A stretch of DNA of 64,000 nt from Chrysoperla carnea (GCF_905475395.1 NC_058341.1:69571501-69635500); one strand, 5' to 3'. Counted from the stretch's first letter, positions 1 to 12,390 are shown. The notes: a model not told the origin generated them from the sequence alone. Numbers and translations: made by a program.

Positions 1-572
1 TCTGCTCTTATTTTCATAAACATATTCAATAATGTTCTTAGACCCTTATGTTTGTCATTACGTAAACAAATTATTTTTAAGAAACTAATGTATTTAAAAA
101 AAATGTATAAAATTATGTACAGGTTATGACAAAGTTGAAAATTATTAAAGGCGCGAAAGATTTGACGCATAAGCAAAACGCGTGAGCAAATCTCTAATCA
201 CGCGGCTAATGATTAAGAATCCATTGACGCGTCAATCGTTTCAACCCTCGCGAGGGTGCTGACGAGTTAAGAAGTAAAATTTAAATGTTAATGACACATA
301 TGATGATACATATTAAATAGTAAAAACTGCAAAAGAAATTTTCCTGACTGCAAATTCGAAATTATTGTACAGTAAAATTAACTTTATCAAGGTACCTAAC
401 AAATGAGCCTAGTTCCGTTGCAGAATAATATGTACTTTTTTTCTAATTTACTAAAAAATTAATTCAAAATACGGTTGATTTTTTTTTAGAATCATTTAAT
501 TATCACAAAAATTCATATGTTCGTTATAAATAAATTAAATTAAAACATAAATTAATAAAAAGTTTATTCTAG
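1..572. other. AT-rich stretch without a gene
   Basis: No ORF or RNA gene is supported. Around 215-285 the sequence weakly resembles the repeat seen at 45283-45823 and 61369-61830 (a CGTCAATCG-TTT-AACC core followed by a gtgCTxxxGA stretch), so a decayed copy is possible. Confidence 0.4.
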
Positions 573-979
573 TAGACCACAATCCCATGCTGAAATTTTT
601 CAGGTAATATGACTCACCAGGAATCATGTTGAAAAGATGCTCCTATATGTAAAAGTAATTTGCGCGGTAAAGGTGAGTACAGGTGAGAATATGAATGTCA
701 CACCACTTGGTGTCTCATCCCTGCTCCATCAAAATCTTCGAAAATTGACAGAAGATTAAAAAAAATTTTTTACCCACAGTACCAAAGTTACCTGATTTAT
801 TTTTGTACGCCATTTATATAATTTACGTCGAATATTTCGTGGTGCTCAACTGTTCTCAGCTGTACCGCGCAAAAATGACGTAATGGTGCTTAAAATTACT
901 TTTACATATAAGAGCATCTTTTTCATCATGATTCTTGGTGGGTTATTTCATCCGAAAAACAGCATGGGCTTGTAGTCTA
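573..979. mobile_element. MITE with long (~100 bp) terminal inverted repeats
   Basis: The ends are inverted copies of each other: TAGACYACAA-CCCATGCTG begins both arms, and both continue through a shared stretch containing ATCATG, AAAGATGCTC and TATATGTAAAAGTAATTT. Each arm is about 100 bp and diverged by roughly 10-20%. No coding capacity lies between the arms. Outer TA dinucleotides at both ends would fit a TA target duplication, but the family was not identified. Confidence 0.75.
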
Positions 980-1179
980 TGGCTCTATTTTTATCCAAAT
1001 ATAAAGTATCTACACATAAATTAAGGTTCAAATTGATTTGTTTAAAATTAGAAAAGAACTAACCCATAATAATAAAGTTTTGCTAAAGCACGAGTCTGCT
1101 TGCAAAGTTTCAGCTCGATTGGATCATGGAAAAATAGTAAAAATCGATTCAAAGTTTTTTCGGCATACACACAGACACT

Positions 1180-1440
1180 ATAAGTTTTTAACCCCCCGAA
1201 CTAAAAAAGGAGTGTTATAAGTTTGACCACTATGTGTGTGTCTGTGTGTTTGTCTGTCTGTGGCATCGTAGCGCCTGAACGGTTGAAGCGATTTTAATTT
1301 TTTTGGTTTCTTTTGCTATGTTTCTTAGCTGTGTTTCAAGTGCGAGCTTAAAGTTCCGCCCCCCGAAAAAACTAAAAACTTGGCGATGATCTTCAAAACC
1401 GATTCAGTTTGGAAAAGGCATGACAAATAATTTTAACATA
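1180..1440 (+). repeat. Interspersed repeat, family F copy
   Basis: Contains the hallmarks cCCCGAACTAAAAAA, GTGTTATAAGTTTGACC, a GTCTGTCTGTGG-type microsatellite and GGCATCGTAGCGCCTGAACGG. The same succession appears in reverse at 12107-12390. The short ORF at 1038-1220 overlaps the repeat edge and is not a gene. Confidence 0.75.
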
Positions 1441-2174
1441 TAAATAACTACTACGGAATTGAATGGTCAAATAAACCTGGCTCAATTCATTTCGAAAAGT
1501 GAAATGGTAAATAATTAGGTAATTCAAAACAATAAATCAAAAGCACAAAGTCAACTCAAATATTTCAATTTCAATTAAAATATTTCCAAAAATTTATCCC
1601 AAATAATTATAACTCTCTAAGTATCCTTTTCATCTCATCTGATGTCCTTGACCATCGCTTTGATATTAGTAAAGAGTATTATAAGTTTAAAGTGTTTATC
1701 TGTGCGTCTGTGTGTTTCTCAGTGACATCGTAACCCCTAAACGGTCAAACCTACTTGATTGAGAACATTTTATAGCTAAGTTTCCAAAAATCGGTTTATA
1801 AGGAATAAATCGCATTTGTTGGGGGTTTTTTAAGTGAAATTTAACTTGTTAAGAAAGAGAGTTTTTTCCATTAAAATAAACTTTTCTCAGTTTTTTTCAA
1901 GTCTCGGACACCGGACTACAAAGGATGGTGTACAAGTAGGGTGTTAAAAATTCCTCCAAAATGTTAACTTTCAACTTCTAATTGTTTCTTATTAGAAAAA
2001 TTTCTAGCAAAAGTTGCTTGTATTAAAGGTGGGTATCTCACAGGCACCTTAGATAGCACTTTAACCTTGAAGGTCAGTTACAGGTAAGAGATAGATGAAA
2101 ATTGTTCGTTATTAAAACTAATCAAAGTAATAAAGAATGTGGAAAATTTCAAAGATGCAACACTTTTTTCATTA
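1441..2174. other. Non-coding; diverged family F copy
   Basis: A second, more decayed family F copy runs from about 1665 to 1840 (TATTATAAGTTTAAAGTG, then GACATCGTAACCCCTAAACGG). Nothing else is recognisable. Confidence 0.45.
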
Positions 2175-2320
2175 TTGCCATACTTTTTATACCATGTGTA
2201 CAACGTGTTCTGTTATTGACTACAGAAACCTAGCTTCCAAAAATAAACTCATCAAGAACAACAACAAAATTATTTTCCAAATTTGGATCTGAGGCCTAAT
2301 TTGGGAGATACGGGTATGAC
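2175..2320 (+). mobile_element. Fragment of TA-target MITE (relative of the element at 52385)
   Basis: Matches the left arm of the element at 52385-53247: GTTCTGTTATTGACTxCAGA, then AAACTCATCAAGAACAA and GATCTGAGGCCTA. It starts directly after ATACCATGTGTA, the end of a family A repeat, the same kind of junction as at 52.38 kb. Confidence 0.6.
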
Positions 2321-2703
2321 CAATCTTGATACATTTGTTCATTCACTGACTATCATTCGATTACCAGTAGCCAATGATAATCAGTAGATATTAGTAAGTT
2401 TCACTTAATAATGGAAGGGATTTTTTTAAAAGTGTAAAATTATTTAATTGAATTTGGTCAAACTATCCCACTTTTTATATTTTTATTTTGTTATCGTGAG
2501 AAAATAGTAATAATTATTAGTAAAAAATTTATCATTGTTTGTTTACGTAGTAATCCATTTTATACTTTTAAAAAATCCCTTCCTTAGTTGAATATTATTA
2601 AATGAAATTATTAAATTAAATGAAATTTAATAATATCAACTAGTCTCTACATGGTATTTCAACAATTAACTCAGTCAATTGTTTGTTTTCACTTGTTTTA
2701 TTT
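2321..2703. repeat. Non-coding, ending in a family A terminal fragment
   Basis: The last 60 bases (about 2641-2703: CATGGTATTTCAACAATTAA, then the CAGTCAATTGTTTG motif and TTTTCACTTG) are the outer end of a minus-orientation family A repeat. With the family A tip at 2183-2196 this suggests an old copy whose body was replaced by other insertions. Confidence 0.5.
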
Positions 2704-3390
2704 AATTTTGTTTTGCTATCTTTGTAAAAATCTATTATGCTGTATGATTTGTTTTCCATAATACAAAAACACCTCCAAACATGAATAAAAAGCATATTAC
2801 ATATGAATTATTAAACAAAATCAAATTACAATATTCGTTTTGATTATCAAAAACACTCGAGAAAGGATGGAGATAATCAGAAAATGAAAATGATATAATT
2901 TATTTAAGAAAATGTAATTGATGTAAGAGTATCAGTGTCATTTACAGTATCGTATCTAGGAAAGGGCAATGTCCTCCTTCCTTAAAAACATGTGCAAATG
3001 GATTAAAAAGTTTACAAAATAATTTTTCAAGTTCATACAGAGTGTCCTGATATGATAATGATTGTATTTGGGCAAAATAATTTCATGAGACGACAATTAT
3101 GGGTTGTAAAGTTACTGGAAATTTGGGTATATTTATATTTTCTACCGGCTTCTATAAAAATCCATTGGCGAGGAGTCGATTCCTGGGTCCTACTATCTGT
3201 ATTACTATTAGTATTACTGCCTTTGAATAGACTATGGAGAAAATGAATCATTTCTATTTCATAATATCATTATTATTCTCTAACATTTAATATTGTTTTG
3301 TAATGACTCATTTTCCACAAAATCCATTCAAAGACAGTGTGCTTGTTTATCTCATATATATTAAAACGTTTGATAAATTTGGGGGGGGGG
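2704..3390. other. Non-coding stretch with poly-G tract
   Basis: No supported gene. Two short overlapping ORFs on opposite strands (3033-3251) are mutual shadows in AT-rich DNA. A pure G tract of about a dozen bases occurs at 3382-3393. Confidence 0.4.
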
Positions 3391-3645
3391 GGGTTAAGTC
3401 GATCTAGCTAGGTTTCATTTTTGAAAAACGTCGTTTTATCCGTGTTTCAGGAAAAACTGAAACAAAAACTGCAAAATATGTTTCTTCCTGACATATTTTG
3501 GTCTAAATCGTAGTTAACGAAATAAAGTCCATCACCGGGACATTCGAATTGGTATTTGTGTGGAAATATTTTAAACGGTTCTTATATTTGTGATAAAATT
3601 TGTGTCTTTTTAACTAAAAAATTACCAGGTCATCCAGATATTTTA
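3391..3645 (-). repeat. Interspersed repeat, family C copy
   Basis: Reverse-orientation copy of the repeat at 14217-14494 and 54387-54790. It shares GATCTAGCTAGGTTTCATTT, AACGTCGTTTTATC and terminal CATCCAGATATTTT. In the other copies this end reads ATCTGGATGACCGAGC followed by the hairpin partner GCTCGGT. Confidence 0.7.
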
Positions 3646-4149
3646 TATAATGCATATAAAATAGTTTGATACATTAATAGGTTGTTCTATATATTTGTAT
3701 GCTTACACTAGAGAAAACGGCTTTACAGTCTGCCGGTCAAAGCAATCGTCAGGCACATCTGCCTTCAGAAATATGAGATTTTTTTTTAAAATTTTCAATT
3801 CGTCTGCCACCAGGTTACCACCATGTTAGTCATTTGCCATTTCATTTGTAAGTAGCTATATTAGTATATTTTAGCATATAAAAACGACAGCTTTCTTCAA
3901 ATTCATTTTAGTTCTTGAAATTATTACAAAAATCGCACTTGAGAGACGCTGAAACCACCGATATCGCGCTTAGCTATCTTCCACCTCATAGTCGGCAGAT
4001 ACAGCAGGATTACTCAGGAAATGTTAGGCTTTCTTCAAATATGTGTTGTCTACCATCCACTGATTCTTTAGCTATTAGCTAATACTCAAGATGATGGCAT
4101 GGTAATCGATACGTGTTATACAACAAACGATATAAAAAACGAGAGGTTT
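3646..4149. other. Non-coding, nothing recognised
   Basis: AT-rich unique-looking sequence with no ORF, RNA gene or repeat that I can support. Confidence 0.35.
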
Positions 4150-4670
4150 CATGGGACGCCCAGTTGGAGCTATGTTTCTATCTTTGTAAATTATAAATGT
4201 AGCGCTTACTTTTTTCCTCATATTTGTTTTGATTTTTTTGATGGTTTGAATGATTGATTATGCATGTGTTCAATTTTGTAAGATCATTTTGTGCTTTTTT
4301 CAACTGTCTATTTTTTTTAATATTCAGTTTGACTTGTAGTTGATTTGTTAAAAAAAAAAATACAATTCCAAAAAAATGAAAAATATTCAACAAGATAAAA
4401 ATTATTTGAAAATACAAATAAATGTCTTAGTAATTAAATATAAATATTAGTTATTAGCTACCTTGCAGTTTTAGTGTAATTCTTGTAAATGGTTTTTTTC
4501 CCTCACGCTACTGTTTGCGTTTCTGAAAATTTAAAGTATTAATTTAAGAAGTCAAATACTTGTTTAATTATTTAAATAATTAAATGTAATAGCTACTCTA
4601 TACTTAATGAACTAATTGTTATATTAGTTTAAAAAAGACATACTTCTGATTTAGTAGTCAACCCAATATG
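4150..4670 (+). repeat. Interspersed repeat, family B copy
   Basis: Shares a long ordered series of blocks with 50605-51668: ATTATAAATGTxGCGCTTAC, TTTGTAAGATCATTTTGTGC, AAGATAAAAATTATTTGAAA, ACATACTTCTGATTTAGTAG and GCCAACCCAA-type ends. A third partial copy lies in reverse at 37430-37600. The copy here is uninterrupted, so it serves as the empty site for the insertion at 50786-51348. Confidence 0.75.
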
Positions 4671-5469
4671 TGCGAACATCATCTTCATTTGCTTTCATCA
4701 TGCTATTTTTTATGACATAACATAAAATTTCCTTGTTCTTACTTTAAATTATCTCTAATATGTTTAACTTCTTCTGATAAAAATATAAATTGACAGATTG
4801 TAAATTATTTCCAAAATATTCTCAAAATTCATGGCTAGCTGAATCGATTAAACAAATTTTGGTATCCTAGGTAACACATCGTCGGATTTTAAGGTTGTTT
4901 TAAATTGTTGCTCATGTTTTTGTTTTACCTCCCAACTAGCAAAGAAACTATAACGTGCGATAAGGAACATAGTTCAAAAATTGGAGAAAAAACGAAATGT
5001 ATAAATAAATTTTTACGAAAAATTGTTCTTTAATAATTTTACAAATAGAATTACACCCTTTTCCCCCTAATTAAATGTTTTCAACTACTTCACTGATCAT
5101 AATCATCATAGTAATAGCTATACATGAATGACTATCCCTAATACAAAATTTACAGATTACATTTCAGGATTTCAGGTTGTCAAAACAAGTTACAATAAAT
5201 TTAAGATAATGGATATTAAAGGCAAAACAGTACTGTTATTAGTATAACCAGAGCTATAGTTAAAGCTATATGTAAGGAAGTAAATGATATAAATGTTATA
5301 CTTATAAACAACTATAACTACAACTGGAGTTGTAAAACGAGTAACGAAGACGATATAAAATGACCAGAATGGATACTCTTCATTTTAATGTCACCTTCTT
5401 CCATTTTAATAATATTGAACTTGTATATTAGTGCAGTCGAAAAAGAGTTTCAGGTAGAAAAAGGTCGAT
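4671..5469. other. Non-coding, nothing recognised
   Basis: AT-rich, no supported ORF. Short runs such as GCTATAGTTAAAGCTATA (near 5250) are simple local repeats. Confidence 0.35.
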
Positions 5470-6177
5470 AGTTAGTGAAGCATGTCTACGGACAAAACCT
5501 TCTAAAGCTCTTGATGTAATTCTGTACCTCCTGCCAACTGACCTCTTTGAGAAATGCGCGGCAGGTGAAGCTCTCACGCTAAATCTGGTGATGGATATTA
5601 AGAAAATATTCACTTCCACGATCCATAGACTACGTTCTGCCCTCTCCTAACTTCGGGAACAAGCTCTCAGTAAAGATCCCCTCCAGACAGGATTAGGATG
5701 AAGTTGAATTGGACTTGGTTAAACCAAAAGGCGTGGTATTTTATACCAACGGATCTAGGTTAGAGAGGAGAGAAGGTTGTGAAATCTCAATTTGCCAGTT
5801 TGATCATTTCGGTTGCCAGATCACTGTTTTTCGGCTGGCACCAAGCGGGAGGAATGGCTATTTACGAGGTATGTGAATGTATAAGACTAAACACTCTCAA
5901 TGCAGTGACATTACTATCTTCACCGATAGCCAAGCAGCTCTTAAATACTTCAAATGAATGTAAACTTGGTATGGGTACCGGGACACAGATGCATTCCAGG
6001 AAATTGTGAAGCCGGCAAGCTTGCTAGAAATGACACAATGCTGTCGGGCACAAGCATCAATAGGCATCCAGAAGCTCCGTTCGCGAACTGCAAGCTGCTG
6101 CTTAAAGATGATATCTTAAAAATGGCAAATCCTAGATGGAGGGAGGATCGCACTTTTGCACAATTGCTATATGAATA
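5470..6177 (+). pseudogene. LINE retrotransposon relic: RNase H domain (I/Jockey/R1-like)
   Basis: Decayed 3' part of a non-LTR retrotransposon polyprotein. Read across frames, the plus strand gives in order a post-RT stretch with SKALDVILYLLPTDLFE (from about 5495), an RNase H start resembling VFYTNGSRLE (about 5737), the TIFTDSQAALKYF motif (about 5910) and LVWVPGHRCIPGNCEAGKLA (about 5965). In this family the enzyme removes RNA from RNA-DNA hybrids during target-primed insertion. Several stops and frameshifts break the frame, and the protein ends near 6175 without a recognised 3' tail. No reverse transcriptase core is visible upstream. The short ORFs at 5779-6009 and 5954-6178 are pieces of this relic and the minus-strand ORFs are its shadows. 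The clade within the non-LTR elements is uncertain. Confidence 0.8.
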
Positions 6178-6249
6178 GGCAAACAAAGAAGGGATGGAAT
6201 GCTTTTTCTGAAGGACGTTATAATAATTTATTGAAAAAAAAACGTAAAA

Positions 6250-7560
6250 TAAGAATTTATTGGAATAAGGTCGAAGTTTTTGCAGTTTTTGCTGATCTTT
6301 TCGTAGAGAATCCTCGAGGTCCAAAACTTGAAAAAATGGTTATTAACCATCCCTGAACAACATCCCAAGTTTCATTCACGTATGACCTTTTTCCATCTGA
6401 AACTACATGTCGATCGGAGTATTTTCGGCAAAGGCATCGTTATATTTTTTTGAAGAACGTTAAATGTTCTACAATTTTGATTTTCAAACATGTCAATTCG
6501 TTATTGAGATATAGCCCTTAGAAGAATGCTTGAAAATGCAGAATTCCACCTTACTTCTTTTGATATATCCGAATTATATGTTGTTTTAATTATGTTTCCT
6601 GGTTACAATAAACACCTTTGAAGACAACTTCCCCTCAACACCTCCCCCCCCTTCCCTTTCCAAACCCAATCTTCGAAAGCTAATTTTCCTCTCTGGGGAA
6701 AGTAAAACATACCTACATCATGTTGGTATTGTTTTAGTTACTTTTCAGATTGATATGCATCCCCACCCCACTACATAATTATCCCAGGCCGGCTAGGTCA
6801 TAGTTGGCCGTTTCATATTGAAATAAAATAAAAATACTTTTCTTACAATTGATACAGAGTCACTGAAGATAAATAAACAAAGTCATGCATTTTATTGATA
6901 AAAAATAAAAATGTACTTAGTTGGAATATATAATCGAGTAGATAAAGCGAATCGATGTATTAAAAGAAAATTTCTTTTCGTTTACTATAAAAAGAGGATT
7001 TGCTTATGATAATCGCATATCTATCATGTCTAGTCCATATGTGATTAAGCCAACTACATGAAGATTGATGTTAAAACTTGCAGAAAGTTTGAATTAAGCT
7101 CGTATATATGCAACACGCATCGAAAGCGCAGTTGGTTAAGCTGTAGAATTATAACACTAAAATCGATAGTAATCCATATGTCGCTACCAATCCAAAGTTT
7201 TTGATTGTAACCAGGAACCATAATTACAACAACATTCCAGCATAATTCGAGTATAACAAAAAAAAAAGTGGAATTCTGCATATTTAGCGAATTTTAAAAA
7301 TGATTTTTTCTTCGAAGTTCCATATCTCGATAACGAATTGATAAACAAACATGTTTGAAAATCAAATTGTGAGAAAATTTTACGTTCTACTAAATAAAAA
7401 TGATGCTTTTGTCATAGGACGTAAGGGAAAAAAGTTGTTGATGCAAAATCGGAGGAAAGTCGAAAATTTGGTAGTTCTCTACCCTTCTCTTTTCGTACAG
7501 ATTCCTCAAGGTACAAAACTTTAGAAATTATTAATTGACCATCCCTGAACAACAACCCCT
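6250..7560. repeat. Mosaic of inverted and direct repeats (decayed foldback)
   Basis: Inner arms at about 6455-6615 and 7200-7395 are inverted copies (shared TTTTCAAACATGT, CAATTCGTTATYGAGATAT, TGCAGAATTCCAC, TTCCTGGTTACAAT). The outer blocks at 6292-6372 and 7485-7560 match in direct orientation (TCTTTTCGTA, CCATCCCTGAACAAC). The mixture suggests at least two overlapping copies of one family. The central 6620-7050 holds no gene. Confidence 0.6.
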
Positions 7561-8079
7561 GAACAAAAAAGTTTCATAAGCTTCCGATGTTTTTTCATTT
7601 AACCCCACTTTTTCCAATCTATCGTCTGGCCTATAAGTATACACATACCATATGAAATAACAAAATCTGTTGTACAAACTATTTCAGCTTATTGTCCCCA
7701 TTAATTCAAACTGAATTGGCGGATAGATATGAAAATAAGTGGTGACTAACTCATATACTGTCCAAGTAGAACAAATAATTCTAACTTCGTAATGGTAGTT
7801 TTACTTTTTTGTCTTTGGCCCTTTAGGAAAACATTTTGGTATTATAACAGGAGGTTTAATTTTCAGCGGTGAAAAGTAACATATCAGTTGATTCCTTCTC
7901 TTTTTGAAATGAAACTGCTTTGGCGCGTTGAGTACTTTTTTGGGTGAACAAAAATCATGGAACTCGCGTCATCGTCAGGCGTCATGTTCCATACATATCA
8001 CATTGTTTTGTAGATGGCGTGAGAGCTCACATATTTAAAATTATTTGCGACGAGTAAATAACCTGTTGGTTGTTCTCTA
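7561..8079. repeat. Non-coding with a short shared repeat (family K)
   Basis: Bases 7926-8015 (GTTGAGTACTTTTTTGGG, GAACAAAAATCA, CTCGCGTCATCGTCA, CATACATATCACATTG) recur at 47990-48075. The remainder shows nothing. Confidence 0.5.
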
Positions 8080-8674
8080 ATCATTTGGTCCAAAAACAAG
8101 GGGTTACCTGAAAAGTTTTCCGGGAGTTTTAAAAATGAGTGATTTTACAGATTTTGAGGTGCTCTTTTCAAATTTCCTTTTTGCTACCTCGTATCTTTGC
8201 CGCTTGTGCCGCCATTTTAGAAAAATGGTGTCGAACAAGCAGTTTTTTAATCTACTTTCCAAGTCATTTAACGAGGAAAAATCGAGATACAAAATTAAAC
8301 TAGAAAAAGTTTACTACAATTAAATAGTTTCAACGTACGAGCGCCGCAAAATGTAACCTCCCCTTTTAGGGAGTAAAAAACTATATTTTGAAAATGGCAA
8401 CGGGAATCGATAGAGTGATGATATCTTAACACAAAATGTCATTTATATAAGTCATATTTCAATACTTTCTGAGTTATTGACGATTTAAATTCGGAGTATT
8501 TAACGTTAAATAACTAAAAAATTTGACGTTTTTTGAAAAAAGTAATTTGTACACTTTTATGGCTCGGAAAGGAGATATTGTCAAAAGTGGAAATTCAAAA
8601 AGAGCACCTTAAAATCTATAAAATCACCCATTTTCAAAACTCCCGGAAAACTTTCCGGGTAAAACTACAAGATA
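8080..8674. mobile_element. Foldback MITE, family D copy 1
   Basis: Long inverted arms: the left starts ATCATTTGGTCC followed by GGGGTTACCTGAAAAG and TTTTCCGGGAGTTTT; the right ends CTCCCGGAAAACTTTCCGGG then AAAACTAC. A larger member of the family is at 20509-21548. The opposite-strand ORFs here are shadows produced by the arms. The transposon superfamily was not recognised. Confidence 0.75.
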
Positions 8675-9510
8675 CTATTGAGCTAGCAACCTTAAATTTG
8701 ATATCAGGATCATTGCATACCAGCACTTAGCTTACTTGCAAAGGCCAGAGTTTCGTAATCTTAGCGTTTTAAGTTGATACATTATTCTTATTAAAATAAT
8801 TTTTAACAAACCAACACTGTCCAGTAATGCTACGTCACTTCTTTATTGGATTTTACTCACCAAATGGTATGCAAAAAATGAGAGGTAATGATTATACTAT
8901 CGACTCATTACTAACAAAGTTGCAGGCAATACGTAATTAATTCTACATCCATTTAGTTAAAATTAAATTTAACAATTCGTGCTTATGCAAATAAATTAAT
9001 TCAATTTACATTGATTGATGACATTACGTTTATTGAGAGAACCCACCAATGAGTTTAAATGACGACAGTATCGAGAAGTCAGGAATTATTTAACTAAATA
9101 TATTTTTCTAAAAAAATAATCCACCGAAAAAAATTTTTGCTACAATTTGGAATCTTTCAATTGGTAATTTTATTTGGGAGATAATTACACTCAATTGCTC
9201 TTTAACGTTATGAATAGACATTGAACGCTCAATTTTTAGAATACTATCGGCAAATAGCCCAGGAAAATTAAGATTTTTCTGATTAAAAAATCCGAGTGAT
9301 GTTTGAAATGACCTATGAAAAGTCCATTGCAAAATCATGTGCGCAAAAAAAATTATTAAATATTTTATATTTTAGCTATTATAAAATTTGTCCGTGAGCT
9401 AATTTTACATAAAAAAGGTTGTTTACAAAATTTCCGTAGAAGCAAAATTTCATAGTTTCGAAGTATTTAACTGAGAAAATTCGCCTTTCGATTTACGAAA
9501 CGACAAAAAT
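8675..9510. other. Non-coding, nothing recognised
   Basis: AT-rich. The 76-residue minus ORF at 9108-9338 has no recognisable domain and no splice or repeat context that would support it. Confidence 0.35.
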
Positions 9511-10088
9511 ATGAAAGCAAACTGTTGACTGAGTTACTTATTGACATGCCATGTATAGATACTGTTGATTACGTAATCGTTTGTTTTTTACGCCATGTAA
9601 GTAAAGATAGATAGCCACACACACAATACATGTCACACACACACACATAACTAATGTTCTCATATAATACATACTATATAATTTGGACTTAATTTTCGCA
9701 CTCACAGGTTAACAGGGATGTTTACGAAAAAAGATTCAAGCAAAAATTGTTTATTTTTTCATAAGGAAAATTTTTTAACTTTAAACTTTTCCTATCTCTA
9801 ACTATTTTCGAGATGGGTCCAACCGACCCAAGACCCAACCGACCTCTGTTGCTCATTTACGAACTCAACCTCACTTTTTACGTTCTGCAGACTCTTTAAA
9901 AATTTCAGCTTGATATCTTTTTGCTTTTTTGACTTATCGTGTCGACAGACAGATGAACCGACTAATTCGATGGTTTTTTGAACACTATACCAAAATTTTG
10001 TTCTGAGCATCAATATTTTTAAGCTTTACAAACTTGGGACTAAACTTAATATACCTTGATATATTTCTTATATACAGAGTATAAAAAT
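9511..10088 (+). repeat. Interspersed repeat, family A copy (nearly full length)
   Basis: Family A runs from a CAATTGACTGAGTTAATTG-like palindrome and ACCATGTATAGACxGTGTTG, through GATGTTTACAAAAAA, CTATCTCTAACxGTTT, GACCCAAGACCC, GAACTCxACCTCACTTTTTACG and a GACAGACGGAC microsatellite, to ACAAACTTGGGACTAAACTT and ATATACATGGTATAAAAA. This copy is diverged but collinear. Family A is the most abundant repeat in the window (about 12-13 copies). Confidence 0.8.
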
Positions 10089-10508
10089 AAATAATAAATG
10101 AAGTAAAAATGAAAAAAATAGTTTCAGCCAAATATCTTGAGTACTATTACTTCTACGAATATTTTGTATGGAACCTTTTTTAGTAAAATTAACTCACAAA
10201 CAAATTTTATAATAGCTGAAACTACCATAAACTTAATAGTTTACGAGATATTTGAAAAAAACCTATTTTCGCGACCTTTGAAACAAAATAATTTTTTTTG
10301 CGTATATGATTTTGTAATGGACTTTTCATAAATCATTTCTTGCATTCCAGTGGATTTTTTAAGCAGATCGGGATTTTGTCTTCTTTCTCTTGGTTAAAAA
10401 CGCAGCCAGTGTTTTTAATTCAAATGCTGAAATGAATCTACATTATATCAACAAGGCAACCTAGTTAGTACGGCTTCTAATACAACTAAGATATTTGAAT
10501 TTTTGTTG
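10089..10508. other. Non-coding, nothing recognised
   Basis: AT-rich spacer. The 64-residue plus ORF at 10137-10331 has no recognisable feature. Confidence 0.3.
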
Positions 10509-10795
10509 GGGTAGGTTCGGTTAGGTTATATTGGATGCCTACGAAAGACACACTTAGCCCATACGGCCCATAGAGATACTATATATGTATTTTACCACCT
10601 TTTCCGCTGATAATTTCCTTTATCAACTCCTCATTTATTTTGAGAGGCTGAGTGCACCTCCGTCATGCATATACCATGCACTACAACAGCCTATAACAAC
10701 CTTTAAATAAATTCTTCTTTTTTTTTTGTGATGGTGGGAATCGACCACGTTAACCTAGGCATACCGAGTACCGAATTTTTTTTGGGATAAGGTGA
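10509..10795 (-). mobile_element. tRNA-derived SINE, minus-strand copy
   Basis: Reverse-complement relative of the SINE at 18478-18763. On the minus strand it has a decayed tRNA-like head with a B box (GGTCGATTCCC), a body including AGGCTGTTGTAGTGCATGGT-like sequence, GGTGCACTCAGCC, a GATAA-rich segment with ATTATCAGCGGAAAAGGTGG, and the tail CCAATATAACCTAACC. The A box is badly damaged and no clear target duplication was found, so this is an older copy. Confidence 0.85.
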
Positions 10796-12106
10796 CCTCT
10801 TTAGTGTATTATGATAAATCTTTTATAGTCCAGTCTAAAAATAGTCAAAATCGAGCCCGTTAAAAAAAATTGCAAATGTCTGGATCATTTTGCTCTCCGA
10901 GGTGTGACAAAAAAGATATGGTCATTATTACCCATTTTTAAGATTTTTTTTTCGAATAGTAGGTTGAATCTAAAATAATATTTATGCCGTGACAGATGTC
11001 AATACTCCGACTTCTGAAGTAAATTTGGAAAATTCGGGCATCGAAGAAGTGGTAAATAGTTCAGGTTATAATTCCTTTAAGTTAGCTAAATTATGCACGT
11101 TGTTAGAGTAGGCCACGGCCCAACTTTTGCCGCCAGCCGATTTATTTTCATTCATCTAGAACCGGAGATATTGCAGGAAATGCGTTTGGGGTATTGACCA
11201 AAACTGGAAAACAATGGATGGTATTTTTAGGTAATATTGATCTTCTCAATTTAAAAAAAAAAAAATTAAAATTAAAATTAAAATAAAAAAACTGTGTAAA
11301 AACTTAATTTTACGATTTTCTGGAAATTATTAGTTTTGGTGCTGGAAGTGGCGATATTAAAATTAAAATCGAGGTGAAATAACATAAAAACCGTTATCTT
11401 TCGCGGCATACATATTATTTTTAGAGTCAATCTCCTATTCGAATAAAACCATTCAAAAAAAAGGTAAAAATGGTTATATCTTTTTGTCCTCTTCTCGGGG
11501 AGCAAAATTTCAGCTATTCGCAAAAAGAAAATCAACAAAAATTCCCAGGCAAATTGTTTTCATACAATTTTTTCCCCAATAATTCGCCAATTAAGTTTTG
11601 ACTCTCAAATACATATCTATATGATGAAGCTTTTGCATTGTTATTATATAAAGAGTTTTTGGTTTGGTTTGTTGTACACTTTGTGTCTAATGCTACAATG
11701 CTTATGTTATGCTTATGTTACAATAACGAACAAAACTTCTTATAATACAACCAGGCAGCAGCCAGCAATAGCATTATTGTATTATTAATAAATGTTTGTG
11801 TTTCTGACAGTCTAAATGAATTGTTTGAACTAACAAGAACGTTAAATGTATTTTGAAAGGATATGATGTTGAATGCGCTCGCTCTGTTATATTATATTTA
11901 TATTAGGGTGTCACAGAAAAATCGAAGGTATTCGAATATTTTGGAAAGAAACCGATATTCAAATTAAAATTAAGGTAATTTATTTTTTAAATTTATGTGG
12001 TCGTAGTCCTCATGTTGGTAGACAAACGCAGCGCTTTATTGAACGGAGAAATAATTATCATCCTAAACAAGTGAACTTTACAAAAAAACGACAAATTTAT
12101 CGGGTA
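10796..12106. other. Non-coding, nothing firmly recognised
   Basis: Contains an A-rich tract with repeated AAAATT (11253-11285). The 86-residue minus ORF (11278-11538) and the first half of the 171-residue plus ORF (11873-12388) have no recognisable domains; the latter runs straight into a family F repeat. Confidence 0.35.
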
Positions 12107-12390
12107 CTTGAAACATATTTAAGAACATTCTCCATTAAATTACATTTTTCCTTAAAGCATTTTGAAGATCGTCGCAATTTTTTAGCTTTTTTTGGGTACG
12201 GGACCCTAAACTTGCGCTTGAACTTGAACATAGCTAAAAACACTCTCCGTGAAATTACCTTTCAAATGAAACCAAAAAACTTAAAATCGGTTTATCCGCT
12301 TAGGCGTTACGATACCACAGACAGACACGCACACCTAGCGGTCAAACTTATAACACCCTTATTTTTTAGTTCGGAGGTTAAAAAATAAAA
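12107..12390 (-). repeat. Interspersed repeat, family F copy
   Basis: Reverse copy of the repeat at 1180-1440. On the minus strand it reads AACCTCCGAACTAAAAAATA, GTGTTATAAGTTTGACC, GTGTCTGTCTGTGGTATCG, then TTGGTTTCATTTG. It also includes GGGTACGGGACCCTAAA, an insect repeat motif resembling the one near 33530. The 171-residue ORF across it is fortuitous. Confidence 0.7.

Noticed and set aside
3382..3393. Homopolymer G/C tracts (also near 13420, 14642, 16402, 24714)
   Set aside because: Simple tracts; could form G-rich structures but no regular G4 pattern or conserved context was seen.
5950..6324. 124-residue minus-strand ORF
   Set aside because: Antisense shadow of the LINE RNase H relic.
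11873..12388. 171-residue plus-strand ORF
   Set aside because: It runs from unrecognised sequence into a reversed family F repeat; no domain, no splice or promoter support, and composition as expected for AT-rich repeat DNA.
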